The notes: generated by a model not told the origin, from the letters alone. 64,000 nucleotides of DNA from Stictocephala bisonia (GCA_035578905.1 JAQJVL010000307.1:372001-436000); one strand, 5' to 3'; positions 44,479 to 55,445 are shown, counted from the first letter of the stretch. Translations and numbers: made by a program.

Positions 44479-45147
44479 CAGTAGAACTCCAATTATCCGA
44501 ACTCCAACTATCCGAATAGCCAATTATCCGAATTGCTTTCAGAATAACATAAAAGAAATCTTATAATCTTCAGTTTTTAATTTTGTTCTGAAAAAAATAT
44601 ACAACAATAAAGAGTAGTGTTTTTAATCCTTAGAAAGATAAACCATACATGTATGTGTCACAATAAATAACACATAATAAATAAATACTGCAAACTGTAA
44701 CACCATCTTAAAAGAACAAATCCAAATTATGCCAGGAAACGTAATGCGATAGGGATTATGTATTATATATTCACACTATTATCCTTCCCTCTGTCAAGCG
44801 GATGCACGACCTGGTTGCTCAAAAATGCAGAAAACAGTCAAACATACTGTACAGAGCATGTTTAACTAAAATTGTTTAACTAAAAAAGCAATAATATTCG
44901 TTTACAGGATTATACGTAAATACACATAATAGTACACTGTAGCATGTAATTAAACTGCAAATAATTATATAATAAATGCATTTTCTCATTAAAAATGTTT
45001 TTTTTTAGATCACATTTTATGCATTTGATTTCATGCAGTAATTAAATGAAATGCACAGCTTTTAGACAAAAATCATATTTTCCGGATATTTGATTATCCG
45101 AATAGGGTCGGGTATTAATTGAATCAGATACTTTGAGTTCTATTGTG
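44479..45147. mobile_element. pogo/Tigger-like MITE (669 bp)
   Basis: The left end TACAGTAGAACTCCAATTAT with TCCGAAC and repeated ATTATCCGAAT is the classic terminal and subterminal signature of pogo/Tigger-group elements. The right end is GATTATCCGAATAGGG..GAGTTCTATTGTGTA, whose reverse complement begins TACACAATAGAACTC. Both ends abut TA. The interior has no transposase frame, so this is a non-autonomous or internally deleted copy. Confidence 0.85.
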
Positions 45148-45149
45148 TA

Positions 45150-46330
45150 TAGGATAAAGGAGATATACCGACTCAAATTACTTACAATCAACACAGAGAA
45201 GAAACAACAGAGGTAGCTTTCTCATGGCCACAGCGAGCACCATAGTGTTCTTTATATAAAGATTAGAACTAACGAACATTTTAATAATAAATACTACGTT
45301 CATCCTTGTTTTTTTATGGGAATTGAAAAACTTGACTCGCTAACCCAACACACATTTAGTACACTATTGGATGCGACTTCAGTTTAGTTCTTCTCTGTGC
45401 AATCAACCAACTTGTATATTGATGTTAATAACAGTTTTAAGATTTATTATTCACATTTTTAAACGACAGTTTAGTATTTAAATATTCTTTACATTTTCTT
45501 AAATCAGAATAATGCATATTTACCTAACCATTTACATTAACAAATTATGTATATGGTTTTGTATTTCCTTTGATATAGTATTGTTGCAAATATTCCAGTG
45601 TCATATCTCTGTCGAGTATCTGTCAAATAGGTTATCTCATTTATTAATGTTGGAGTTAGGTTTCTTATTATGATGATCATAGAAAATAAGTATCTCATGA
45701 AAAGTTGTGGTTGTAAAAATAATCCATGAAAATGTTATGAACAAATAAAAACAATAAACTTGAAATAATACAAGTGAACGTCACAAAACACGTGTATTAC
45801 AATAAAAGTACAAATTTTATAAATATTATGATGGTAAGTTCCGGCAAACCACCTTTATCTTTCTGAGGCTACAAAAATTCACAAACGAACATTTTTGTAA
45901 ACGATAAATGTATTTATTCAATTTGTTTAATTATTGAAAATCAGATGGTGTCTATCGCCGGCCGGCAAATGTATGTACTCGTGTTTAAATGTGTTTAAAT
46001 GTTAGAGTGTTTTATAATTTTAGTGTTTAATATTTTAAACAGTGACGTCTTTGGAAGCCTGATGATGAAGCTTTATATGCATTGAAATGTACATAGCAGT
46101 AATTTAATAGAAGAACTGTTACGACAGAAAAAGGTAATTTAAACCAATATTATTTCGATAAATTTATGTTCAAAACCATGAAATGAACTCGTAATGTTTC
46201 CGTGATACCTTCTCCATTTGGAAGAAGGAACCAATACAATGTTGAACAATACTATGTTTGTACAACGACCCTGATATATAAACGTTAGTACGTCAGGACA
46301 TCCTCCCCCCGCGTCCCTCTCGCTTCACTC
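45150..46330. other. AT-rich DNA without recognised features
   Basis: No gene recognised. CCGGCCGGC near 45958-45966 is an isolated GC-palindromic patch. Confidence 0.55.
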
Positions 46331-46335
46331 TGAGA

Positions 46336-46520
46336 AAAAGTGGCTGATATCCAGTTGCACCGGCGGTCAAAGGAATTTCCACGGGTCAAAACATTCCTCC
46401 GTCCGAAAAGTGTCCAGATGCACCGGTGGTCAAAATCTACCCACCTCACTTATCCCCGCTGCAAATTCCTTCGACCGCCGGAGCCGGTGCAATTGGAAGG
46501 CCCCTTCCTTCCCCACCCCA
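46336..46520 (+). repeat. GC-rich block with CCGGTGCA motifs, left part
   Basis: Contains ATATCCAGTTGCACCGGCGG, GTGTCCAGATGCACCGGTGG and GAGCCGGTGCAATTGGAAGG. These are short related motifs (CCAGTTGCACCGG, CCAGATGCACCGG and the inverted CCGGTGCAATTGG). Frames here (46340-46540, 46426-46626) translate low-complexity P/R-rich sequence and are not recognised. Related to 46908-47100. Confidence 0.7.
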
Positions 46521-46805
46521 CTACATTTCTTCAAACATAGTTTATAAGTGTTTAACAATTTCGCAATGGAATATTCTATCAAACACTTGCCGATGTTTCG
46601 TGGCACATACTAATGGTAGACCATAGCAGGTTCTAACTAATAAATATGGTAACTATGTATTTAATGTTTAATTTTGTGTTTATCCGTGGCAACACTAACA
46701 TCTTGACATTGCAAAATAAATTTTACCAGGAATGAGGCTATACCTTTACTCACACTTATGGAGCATTGACATATAAACCGTTCAACGTTATAACGTAAAA
46801 CAATG

Positions 46806-46885
46806 CTAACCTAACCTAACCTAACCTAACCTAACCTAACCTAACCTAACCTAACCTCACCTAACCTAACCTAACCTAACCTAAC
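46806..46885 (-). repeat. Interstitial insect-type telomere-like run, (CCTAA)16
   Basis: Sixteen tandem CTAAC units (one variant CTCAC at 46856-46860), which is TTAGG on the minus strand. This repeat is the usual telomere of insects and many other arthropods. It may be an internal seed left by break repair, telomerase capture or a mobile element, or simply a microsatellite. Confidence 0.95.
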
Positions 46886-46889
46886 ATGA

Positions 46890-47105
46890 CTCATGTCATA
46901 ACAAAGGGTGTGGAATTTGGCACGGTCAGCTTGGGGTTACTGTACTAGGAATCCGGCCTGGTTGGACTTTCCCGGCTCATGTCATAAACAAGGGCCTCTG
47001 GTGCAATTGGAACACCCCCCAAAAGGGGCTCCGGTGCATCTGGACACATCAGTTTGGGGCCGATCCCTGACCCCGGTGCAATTGGAAATCTCCCGAAAAA
47101 GTGGG
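46890..47105 (-). repeat. GC-rich block with CCGGTGCA motifs, right part (inverted to left part)
   Basis: Contains CTCTGGTGCAATTGGAACAC, CTCCGGTGCATCTGGACAC and CCCCGGTGCAATTGGAAATC. Each is the inverted counterpart of motifs at 46.35-46.50 kb. CATGTCATAACAAAGGG and CATGTCATAAACAAGGG (46893, 46979) form a direct duplication. The two blocks and the 370 bp between them could be one transposable element with complex ends. Confidence 0.65.
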
Positions 47106-47742
47106 GTTTGCTCATGACTTCGTATTGCGCATTTCAGATTTCATGTTTCGTACTATTTACCCCATGGCTGGCGTTCGATTCAAATGCCTTAAATAATGAA
47201 CTGCCACCTTCTTTATTTGAATTAATTTCACTATATTGTTATTTACGTGATGCCCAATGCTGTCTCTATAGTATTTATTCTTTATTTGTGTCAATTTTTG
47301 AAGACTTAAGCAATTATTTCATTTGAAATGCCGAATTAAAAAAAATCTTTATCTTATTTTAAATCTTTAAAAATAATTAAACCTTTCAGCTGTTTTTTAC
47401 GTAACAGAATTAAGTAATCTAACAATGAATTAATAATGGTAAAAAAACCATAGACGACTACGCAAAATTTTAGCACCGAAAATGTACATTAATACTGCTG
47501 TATTCAAAACGAACAAGCAGAGGCATCTACAGTTAGTTGCAGCTGTACCCTCCACTCACCCCACCCCACGCCATATTTTTCAGCCAACAATCGATAGCCT
47601 ATACAACCGTAGTGATAGCGAGGCGATTAAGTCCTAGTGAGTGGTGAAACAATAGAAACGCACCAACCACAAATTCACTCTTGTGTGAGTTCCTATCGGT
47701 CACCGATATTTTTATTTACGTGTTTTCCGTGATATTGTTCAT
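47106..47742. other. AT-rich DNA without recognised features
   Basis: A 90-codon frame (47054-47326) starts in the GC-rich block and runs into AT-rich sequence with no recognisable domain. A short C-rich patch lies near 47548-47570. No gene supported. Confidence 0.5.
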
Positions 47743-47744
47743 AC

Positions 47745-48288
47745 GTTAATGATAATTTGTTAAATGTTAATAATTGTCTGTACAATGTCAATGATTCATT
47801 TATAAAATGTTTTTTCATTATTTGTTCAGAATCTACTATTGTTTGTTCAATAACAATGATATTTTGTAGAATTTTTAAATAATAATTATTTGCACAATGT
47901 TAATGATCGTTTGTAAAATATTTTCATGATCATGTACACAATGTTAATTTTATTTGTTAAATTTTAATGGTTATTTTTACAATTTTAATAATGTTTATAC
48001 AAAGTTCATGATCATTGTAAAATGGTTTTATAATTATTTTTACAGTATCAATAATTGTTTGTATAATGTCAATATTTAGTTGGACAATTTTTTAATGATC
48101 ATTTTACGATGTTCATAATGGTTTGTACAATACTAATGATCATTTAAACAATGTTAATAATTGTTTGTTGTTAATAATCATAAGATTTGTAAAATGTTAA
48201 TAATTGTTAGGACAATGTTACATATTGTGGTTACAATCTTAATGAACATTCTTTTCAAATCCTAATGATCGATGTATAATGTTATGCA
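47745..48288 (+). repeat. Degenerate ~27-bp AT-rich minisatellite
   Basis: Phrases such as AATGTTAATAATTGTTTGTA, CAATGTCAATGATTCATTT and ACAATGTTAATGATC recur at roughly 25-30-bp spacing over 540 bp with heavy substitution and indels. It is an old array whose period is approximate. Confidence 0.75.
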
Positions 48289-48932
48289 GGAAATTTAGTT
48301 GTTATTCTATTACCTTATCATCACACGGTACACACAGAATATTCTGAATAAAGTTGTTCAATTCGTTTTAGTAAACCTAATACTTATCATTAATATTTGT
48401 AATTAAATAAAGGAATGATATTGCATGATAATTGCATGATGTGAGTTGGCTAGGGCTGCAGATTAGGCTAATTTTACACATACACCTCCTTACCTATTGA
48501 GTGACTAAATTATATGTTGATCCTATTGTTTTATTTGATAATTAATTTAATACTCTAACTTCCACAGACAAAATGATTATTACTAAAATTACAACATATT
48601 TCTTGTTTATACAGTTTCTCAAATTTGGTGAAATATTTCGTTCTCACAAATGCCATTTATGAATTTATAATTCGGTATTTGTGAATTGTATAAACAAACA
48701 ACCGGAATTAGTGTCATAGCGATAGTTCAACTAGAATGTTCTGGAACCGTTCTTGATTCTCAGTGAAAATTTTATGACGATTATCGATTACTGCTCAAAT
48801 TATGATATTGTAAGCATAATTATATTTTGACTATTTTAAACAATCCTATAATCCTCGTAACTTATTTATTTTATTTCCTTTTAAACATTATTCAAACCAT
48901 TTCCCATAGACTATTGATCTGTGCGGTAAATA
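48289..48932. other. AT-rich DNA without recognised features
   Basis: No gene, element or array recognised. Confidence 0.55.
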
Positions 48933-48934
48933 TT

Positions 48935-49103
48935 TTTAGACAGTGTAAGAGAGAGAACCAGTACACTACAAAGTGAATATTAAAACTGAAAAGAACTAAC
49001 AGTCAAAGCCAGGATTGGAACTAGCGCTATTTCTAACTCTAGTCCAAAATCCAGACGCCCCCTCTCGGTCCCCCAAAGTCCGATCGGCTACTGGCTCTCC
49101 CAT
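48935..49103 (-). mobile_element. tRNA-derived SINE, Leu/Ser-like head (family C), old copy
   Basis: The minus strand gives GAGAGCCAGTAGCCGATCGG, GGGGGCGTCTGGATTTTGGA, a decayed box B AGTTCCAATCCTGGC and GTAGTGTACTGGTTCTCTC. The order matches 2798-2962, with more substitutions. Confidence 0.75.
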
Positions 49104-49168
49104 ACACGTTCAGTGTTATTGACCACCCCCTTCACAATCACCCATGCATATACGGTGGTATTACTGTA
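49100..49168 (-). repeat. Decayed 36-bp minisatellite units (~2)
   Basis: CATACACGTTCAGTGTTATT plus GACCACCCCC, then CACCCATGCATATACGGTGG plus TATTAC, are inverted 36-bp-family units. They abut the head of the family C SINE. Confidence 0.75.
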
Positions 49169-49898
49169 CAACATGAGTGCAGTGGAGAATGTTCAGTGGA
49201 GTGAGATCACGATAGTAAGCTATTTGATCAATTATGAACACACCCGCCCCTATATGGCTGGAAAGGGAGGGGACAAAACCCTCCCGATTAAAATGGCAAG
49301 GAGCATATATTTGTTTAGTGAATATGTAATAAGGGACTTCTGTAACTTTACAGCAAATAATTTTATCATTTATTTAAGATAAATATGCTTCAAGAAACTA
49401 CATTTTTGCTCTCTTAACTGGTTTCAACTTAATTACTCATAAACAATATTAATACATTATTTGATATAAAAGGAGCAACCATAACATTGTTTTGCATGGA
49501 CACGTGGGACATAAACGTGTGCGTGCTTATGTATGAGTGTGTGTAGGTGGGTGGGTGGGCTATCAACGTTATAAGAGCTTTCATAGGTTAATCCGCCATT
49601 ATTCACGCCTGACTTTGTACCCCCGAGTAGATATTTTTTATAATTATTGCATATTTTTAATATATTGCCTGTTTGACATCAGTATTTGATTTAAACTTGT
49701 TAAAAGTAATATGTATATACAATTGAATGTTTCGGCAAAATATTATGCATTGTAAAATTATATTATATGAATTTATTTATAGCTTTGTTTATATTTTTTA
49801 CAATAGCCTAAATATAGTGTATTAGTTCTTCAATTATTTAGTTCATAATGCATATGAATTAAACAAATGTTTACATTTATATAGGCTTTAAATAAAGC
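49169..49898. other. AT-rich DNA; single minisatellite-like fragment
   Basis: Near 49510-49565 ACGTGTGCGTGC..GTAGGTGGGTGGGTGGG resembles one or two forward 36-bp-family units, now isolated. An 89-codon frame at 49113-49382 begins in the decayed repeat and has no recognisable domain. Confidence 0.5.
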
Positions 49899-49900
49899 AT

Positions 49901-50687
49901 TAATTATGACAAGCATGTTGACATATAGGCGTAGACACTGAGGTTTTCCCCTACCTCGTCATCCATTAATTATGACAAGCATGTTTACATATAGGCGTAG
50001 ACACTGAGGTTTTCCCCTACCTCGTCATCCATTAATTATGACAAGTGTGTTGACATATAAGCGTAGACACTGAGGTTTTCCCCTACCTCGTCATCCCTTA
50101 ATTATGACAAGTATGTTTACATACAGGCGTAGACACTGAGGTTTTCCCCTACCTCATCATCCATTAATTATGACAAGTATGTTTACATATAGGCGTAGAC
50201 ACTGAGGTTTTCCCCTACCTCGTCATCCATTAATGACAAGTATGTTGACATATAGGCGTAGACACTGAGGTTTTCCCCTACCTCGTCATCCATTAATGAC
50301 AAGTATGTTGACATATAGGCGTAGACACTGAGGTTTTCCCCTACCTCGTCATCCATTAATGACAAGTATGTTGACATATAGGCGTAGACACTGAGGTTTT
50401 CCCCTACCTCGTCATCCATTAATTATGACAAGTATGTTTACATATAGGCGTAGACACTGAGGTTTTCCCCTACCTCGTCATCCATTAATTATGACAAGTA
50501 TGTTTACATATAGTCGTAGACACTGAGGTTTTCCCCTACCTCGTCATCCATTAATTATGACAAGTATGTTTACATATAGGCGTAGACACTGAGGTTTTCC
50601 CCTACCTCGTCATCCATTAATTATGACAAGTATGTTTACATATAGGCGTAGACACTGAGGTTTTCCCCTACCTCGTCATCCATTAAT
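49901..50687 (+). repeat. 66/63-bp minisatellite, 12 units
   Basis: The unit has landmarks TTAATTATGACAAGTATGTT, ACATATAGGCGTAGACACTG and AGGTTTTCCCCTACCTCGTC. CGTAGACACTGAG falls at about 49930, 49997, 50063, 50129, 50195, 50258, 50321, 50384, 50450, 50516, 50582 and 50648. The outer units are 66 bp and three central units are 63 bp (loss of TTA in TTAATTATG). The central units also share GTTGACATA. A 78-codon minus frame here (repeat MDDEVGENLSVYAYMSTYLSL) exists because both periods are multiples of 3. Confidence 0.95.
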
Positions 50688-50857
50688 GTTTTAACAACCG
50701 TCATTCATCAACACTCGTATGTTTACATACTTTTAACAATAAGTTAAACTCTTAAATTTAATATGTTTTTAAGTCAGTTACTCCCTAACTTTTTTTCACA
50801 CTTTATAAAAGATTTGCATTTGTAAATATGTCATTAAACTAATGCTAACTACTACTA

Positions 50858-51554
50858 CATTTAGAGTGTTTCGATGTTATTGAGGATCACTTGGGGTCCA
50901 AGATCTAGCAGTAAACTTGATAATTTCAAATAGGAACGTGGTATTGAAATTACCACTGTTAACAATATGCTTGATGTCCACACAAACAACCTAGCACACA
51001 ATAAGCTTGTATTGAAATGGCATATCACATGACCAGTTTCTTATTTGAAATGTCGGCACTGGTGGTGCAGTGCTGTAACCCAGCTACTTAGGGACAAAGT
51101 GTTTGGGAGATTGTAGGCGATAGGTTGGATGCTCGGTCCTCTTAATACCGCTCAGTGGTTGCTATCGGCGTGGACACTGCTAGAGAAGTCTGGGGTGTCC
51201 ATGTTGGGTGGTAGTCATTGTGCGGATGTTGTGTGGGAGAGATAACTGAGTATCAGGCTTGTCAATTAGCTGAAAATCACACCAGCACTACGTGGTTCGG
51301 ATTCCACGTAAATCTGTAGGTCCTTTAGTAGGCCTGGCTGTTGGGCTATTAATAAATTGCCCTTTCTGAGAAACAGTTGAACTCAGTTAGTAACCAGACT
51401 ACACTCATCCACACTCATATAATCATTCATATTTGCCTTAAAATACCAGCAACGTTGTTGTCGCAGTCTCATATGTAAGAATCGTAAGAATCAAGTTTAC
51501 TCCTAGATCTTGGACCCCAAGTGATCTTCAGTAACAATAAAACACTCTAAATGT
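50858..51554. mobile_element. Foldback element (65-bp terminal inverted repeats) interrupted by a SINE
   Basis: The left arm 50858-50922 (ACATTTAGAGTGTTTCGATG.., GATCACTTGGGGTCCAAGAT) is inverted at 51490-51554 with few mismatches. Each arm carries a CTTGG/CCAAG stem-loop after TGAAGATCA or TGAGGATCA, a variant of the signature in the 32- and 40.9-kb foldbacks. A second inner inverted pair (TTTCAAATAGGA near 50925 and TCTTATTTGAAA near 51042) ends exactly where the family A SINE begins. The SINE therefore appears to have inserted into the element. Confidence 0.85.
51055..51486 (+). mobile_element. SINE family A nested in the foldback element
   Basis: CGGCACTGGTGGTGCAGTGC head, GTAACCCAGCTACTTAGGGA, GGTTGGATGCTCGGTCCTCT, the box B-like GTGGTTCGGATTCCACG (near 51291), GCTGTTGGGCTATTAATAAA and the 3' module ending GTCTCATATGTAAGAATC. 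Very similar to 42417-42858, suggesting both come from a recently active subfamily. Confidence 0.92.
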
Positions 51555-51722
51555 AGAGTGAGTTAATATTGAATTCTTGGCTTTTTCAAAAATAAAATCT
51601 TTCATACATTTAGGAAACGGGGTATGTAACTTAAAAGTCACCCAATATAATATAATGAATAAACTTATCTAAATAGAAATATTTATTAGTTGGATTACAC
51701 TTGAGATGTAACTAAATGGTAA

Positions 51723-52019
51723 TTTAGTAAGTACCTACTCTTCTGTACCGGTCTTAGTATCGACTGTGCAGGATCCCTTGGGGAGGAACAGTCGTTGTAT
51801 GCACGTCGCCTGGAGGCCTCACGAGGGCACAACTCCAAGGTAGACTACGTGACGCATATTAATGCTGGGGCATTAAGGATGGATTGCCCTGATTCCCCAG
51901 AGGGCTACGCGACGACGCCATTTGCATATGGCAAGACTGTAACAGCGTACTTGTGGCTTGCCAGTGAATGTCCTCCGCCAACAGTTGAAGTTTTATCTTA
52001 TCCGTTCTATTTAGTTTAA
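51723..52019 (+). other. Exon-like open frame, unrecognised (possible gene fragment)
   Basis: The frame is open from about 51723 to the stop at 52017-52019. A CTGTGCAG acceptor-like site ends at 51770, and GC content is well above background between about 51770 and 52000. The translation after the acceptor includes GEEQSLYARRLEASRGHNSK and VDYVTHINAGALRMDCPDSP, mixed and protein-like rather than low-complexity, but I recognise no family. No ATG opens the frame, so it would have to be an internal or terminal exon, or a pseudogene. It lies just upstream of, and on the same strand as, the LINE 3' end at 52.06 kb and could be older retroelement sequence. Confidence 0.35.
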
Positions 52020-52054
52020 GTGTAGAGTAAGATAGAAAAACGTTTTCATAAATG

Positions 52055-52402
52055 TGAAATTAGGGCAAAAATAATGAAAAAGAGAAGACTAAAATTCTAT
52101 GGACACATACAAAGATTGGACGACAGTAAACTCACAAAACAAATCATGAAAACAATAGTCCAGAAATAAACAGTAAAATGGATATAACTATTAAGACAAG
52201 ATGCCAAAACATTGTAAGTAAAAAAAACAAAGATTTCGAAGACAGAAAATCATACACAAAAATTATACGTGAAGCAAAATTTGCAGAAGGAACGCCAAGA
52301 AGGAAAACAGGAGCCTTATGAACATAAGAAAGAAAACGAAAATTCAGTGAGCAAATTAAGTTTCGGTAGGAACAAAAGAGACATGCAGGTGAAAAATGAA
52401 AA
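52055..52402 (+). pseudogene. Dead LINE 3' end (reverse transcriptase C-terminus)
   Basis: Successive frames give KKRRLKFYGHIQRLDDSKLT at about 52077-52136 and DFEDRKSYTKIIREAKFAEG at about 52230-52290. RRKTGAL-T-ERKRKFSEQI and EQKRHAGEK follow, to about 52395. This is the order seen at the C-terminus of many insect LINEs (FYGHI-R; W..D..DR..YR; KTG..WTEERK..HSERMK..W). Stops and frame changes show decay. An A-rich tract at 52398-52408 may be the tail. Everything 5' of the C-terminus is missing. Confidence 0.78.
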
Positions 52403-52409
52403 AAAAAAC

Positions 52410-53335
52410 ATTGTTGTAGTCCTTAGTTGTCTTCAACGCAAATAATAATAATAAAAATGTAAACTAATGAATCCAGAACTGAACCGAACAAATCAGATGT
52501 AAAAGAATGTTGCAAAAAGGAACTTAAAAAAAGTGTGCATTTGTTTTCGATAAGAAACCCGAATTAATTATTATACTACGTAGCACTGTAATTTAAATTA
52601 TTAGTATTATTGTAAGATGTATTATGTTAATAACAATATAAGTAAAATATAAATAAGTATAAGTATAAATAAGTAACTATTTCATTCGTTCTATAAATAT
52701 AAGTAAATATTTCACAACAAAATCTAAATTGAGACTGAAATGTTAAATAAGGAAATTAGAAAATATGTATGTGTACCCACAGAGAAGAGTACAAAAGAGG
52801 TCGCATCAATAGTCGAGTAGTTATTTCTCTATTTTGCAAGGCCTAAGGAAGGGCCAGCACCTTGTCAGTGCCTTCATTAATCCCCCCGAATTCTCAAAGA
52901 GAAATTTAGTAATTATTACTTCAGATTTTAAAGATGTACATTAGCTGTAATCTACTTATAACTGCCACTGAGGCGTTCTCTGTGGCCATAAGGAGGAAGC
53001 ATATGTTTTTTTATGTGGTATACCTCAGAATTTGCATTAATTGCAATATTTCAAAACATTGCTCTTTGTAATATGCTTATAATTTTAGATAAATGTATTT
53101 CCGAGGGATATATTACTCTCATTTTTAGTAATGATAAAACAGTATAAATGGTACTAATGTCCACACAAAAATAGTTATATTTATACATTTTTGTAGAGTT
53201 TTATAACATACTATATACAGTATACAAGTATTTTGGACCAGTACAAGTAACGTGCAGTGAGGGCTATCAGCCGCCAGCTGGTCTTCGTGCCGTGCCGGGT
53301 TCCACCTTAGCGAGAATGGAAGTACGGATGAGAAT
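52410..53335. other. AT-rich DNA without recognised features
   Basis: No gene recognised. A GC-richer patch at 53250-53310 (GCCGCCAGCTGGTCTTCGTG..) is isolated and unassigned. Confidence 0.5.
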
Positions 53336-53531
53336 TTTGTTTGTTATTCATTGACCTTTTTTGAACTAAAAAATTTTTTCATTTAAATTGTTTATATTAT
53401 GCTTTTTATAAAATAAAATATATCTTTTGTTTGTTATTCATATTGACCTTGTTTTTGAACTAAACATTTTTTTCATTTAAAACATTTTTCATTTAAATTG
53501 TTTATATTATGCTTTTTATAAAACAAAATAT
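53336..53531 (+). repeat. Tandem duplication, ~90-100-bp unit
   Basis: TTTGTTTGTTATTCAT..TGACC (53338 and 53427) and CATTTAAATTGTTTATATTA plus TGCTTTTTATAAAA (about 53380 and 53489) each occur twice. The second copy has a small extra internal repeat (TTTTTCATTTAAAACA). Confidence 0.9.
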
Positions 53532-53555
53532 ATGTGTGTACGGATATATGTATAT

Positions 53556-53556
53556 A

Positions 53557-53593
<37 letters not shown>

Positions 53594-53600
53594 GTTTATG
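53556..53600. repeat. (TA)n microsatellite
   Basis: About 28 bp of alternating AT with TATATG/GTATATG flanks. It accounts for the hydrophobic-looking frame at 53516-53797 (IYIYIY run), which is not a gene. Confidence 0.95.
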
Positions 53601-55292
53601 TATATGTATAATTTTGATGTTATCTGGGAAGTATAAGTTTTCTTAAATGTTGGTACTGTTCTCATAAAAATATAAAATATGATGTATAAATATAAATTCA
53701 ACTGTTTCTGAATTTCATTAAGAACATTGCACAGGCAATAAATAACGAATTGTATGTACATAAATAAGTAGAAGTATTTTGTTTTTTTTATTTGCAATAT
53801 TTCCTATTCAGACGCCACAGGAGTGTTTTTTTCTTTATGTGGAGCTAGACTGCATGTATTCATATATGTATTTTTAATGGATTATTTTATTTTACCTGGC
53901 CACACAACTAGATTAAGTGGCCAGTACATTTCCAAACAATTTATTTGTTATACTCTTGTAACTTATTGTGGAAATAAATCATTTATTCATTTATTCATTT
54001 TTTAAATGTTTTTATTTCGTTGTGTTTATTTGCTTATTTCCCAATTTGTCATCGTAGTTAAACAAAAGAAACGAATCATTCTCAACTTACAGTAACTAAC
54101 TCAGCAAATGAGAAAAGTTTTAGCACTAACTTTAAGAGTCAAGCAATAAAAATTATTATTTGTGATTAAAGTGCAATCAGAAAGCAGAGGCAATTTCGCA
54201 ATACGCGTCCCCGTCATTGTCCATCAGGTAAAAGAGCAGTCATTGAGTTTATCGGTGATAAAACCGGGAAGAAATGAGTTCATCTCCAAGAAGTACAATA
54301 TAACCTTATTTTTAGTCCTGTGTTTCCGTTCTTCGCCAGCTTCTACCGGCAAATCATAGACTGTTACACTACATGTAGCTTAATTATTACAGATATTATT
54401 GTTTAAATGTGGTAGTTTACTACATATAAAGACTCTTTAAGTTTAAGTACATATTGACTACTTGATCTCAATTTCCTAATGCAGAATGGCTTTATGCAAA
54501 AATAAGCAATGAAATTAATACAACTGACTATGAGGGAGACAAAGGTAGTTGGACATTTGCCATCATTATGTGAAAATTACCAATCACGACGTTTCGATTT
54601 GGTAAAACCCAGACCTTTTTCAAGTGCTAAAAACTAAGTTACATCTACACAAACATGTTATAAAACTACGTTCTTAAACTAATCTACTTTAATAATTATC
54701 TACATTTTAACCTACATCATAGACAATCATTAACAAATTTCAAAAACAAAGACAACTGACTATTATTATCAAATTTATTGATTAATTTATTATTAAAGTG
54801 GTTAGTTTCATTTTGTCGAAAAAAAAATATAGAAGTTTGTCATATTAAACGTCGATAGATGGTCCTCAGCCACGTACGATGTCGAGGGAAAAATTAAGGT
54901 TATGAGGGTCGTGTTTTTGTGAAAAATTTGTTAAATGTTGGTTTGGTTTCAATTTAATTCCAAGGTCACAAGTTCAGTCCGTAAACATTTCAATACTAAT
55001 CATAGATCATACAAACAGTTATATGGATTTGTTTTTAAATATTTTTTGTTTCTATAGATTAACAAGTAGTATTGAAATTTTACCTTTTAAATAATTCTAC
55101 TCAAGTTACTTAATTCAGTTAGTACATTTTTTAAATTTGCAGTAATGTTTTAGTGAGCAATACACTTATAACGTTTAAAAATGGCCTTATTGTAGATAAA
55201 TCATCGCTTTAGCAGTTTTATAGTGGGATTTTTTATCATAAATATTTTGGCATGACAAGAAACCACCTGAGTCATGCGTAGAATCAGGTTAT
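53601..55292. other. AT-rich DNA; one stem-loop signature on the minus strand
   Basis: No gene supported (frames at 53823-54005 and 54162-54359 lack domains). At 54580-54622 the minus strand reads CTTGAAAAAGGTCTGGGTTT, ACCAAATCGAAACGTCGTG. This is a relative of the signature found in the foldbacks, here without an inverted partner nearby. Confidence 0.5.
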
Positions 55293-55293
55293 A

Positions 55294-55445
55294 CAGGGTA
55301 AAAAAATATGGAAACGCTTTCACAACTTTATTTCTATCCATAGATAATTTGATAATTTTATTTTAATATTTATTTTAAAGATTTTACTTTAAAAGTGGAA
55401 TCATACAAAAGTTGTGAAAGCGTTTCCATATTTTTTTCCACCCTG
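55294..55445. mobile_element. 152-bp MITE (short derivative), TA-flanked
   Basis: The left end CAGGGTAAAAAAATATGGAA plus ACGCTTTCACAACTTT is matched inverted by AAAGTTGTGAAAGCGTTTCC, ATATTTTTTTCCACCCTG. Flanking TA is present on both sides. Both ends match the longer element at 57460-57923, so this looks like its internal-deletion derivative. Confidence 0.9.

Noticed and set aside
46806..46885. True chromosome end
   Set aside because: Ordinary sequence continues for many kilobases on both sides and the run is only 80 bp.
49901..50687. CRISPR-like array
   Set aside because: The units are fully repetitive, with no variable spacers.
53516..53797. Hydrophobic IYIYIY-type frame suggesting a membrane protein
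   Set aside because: The run is a translated (TA)n microsatellite.
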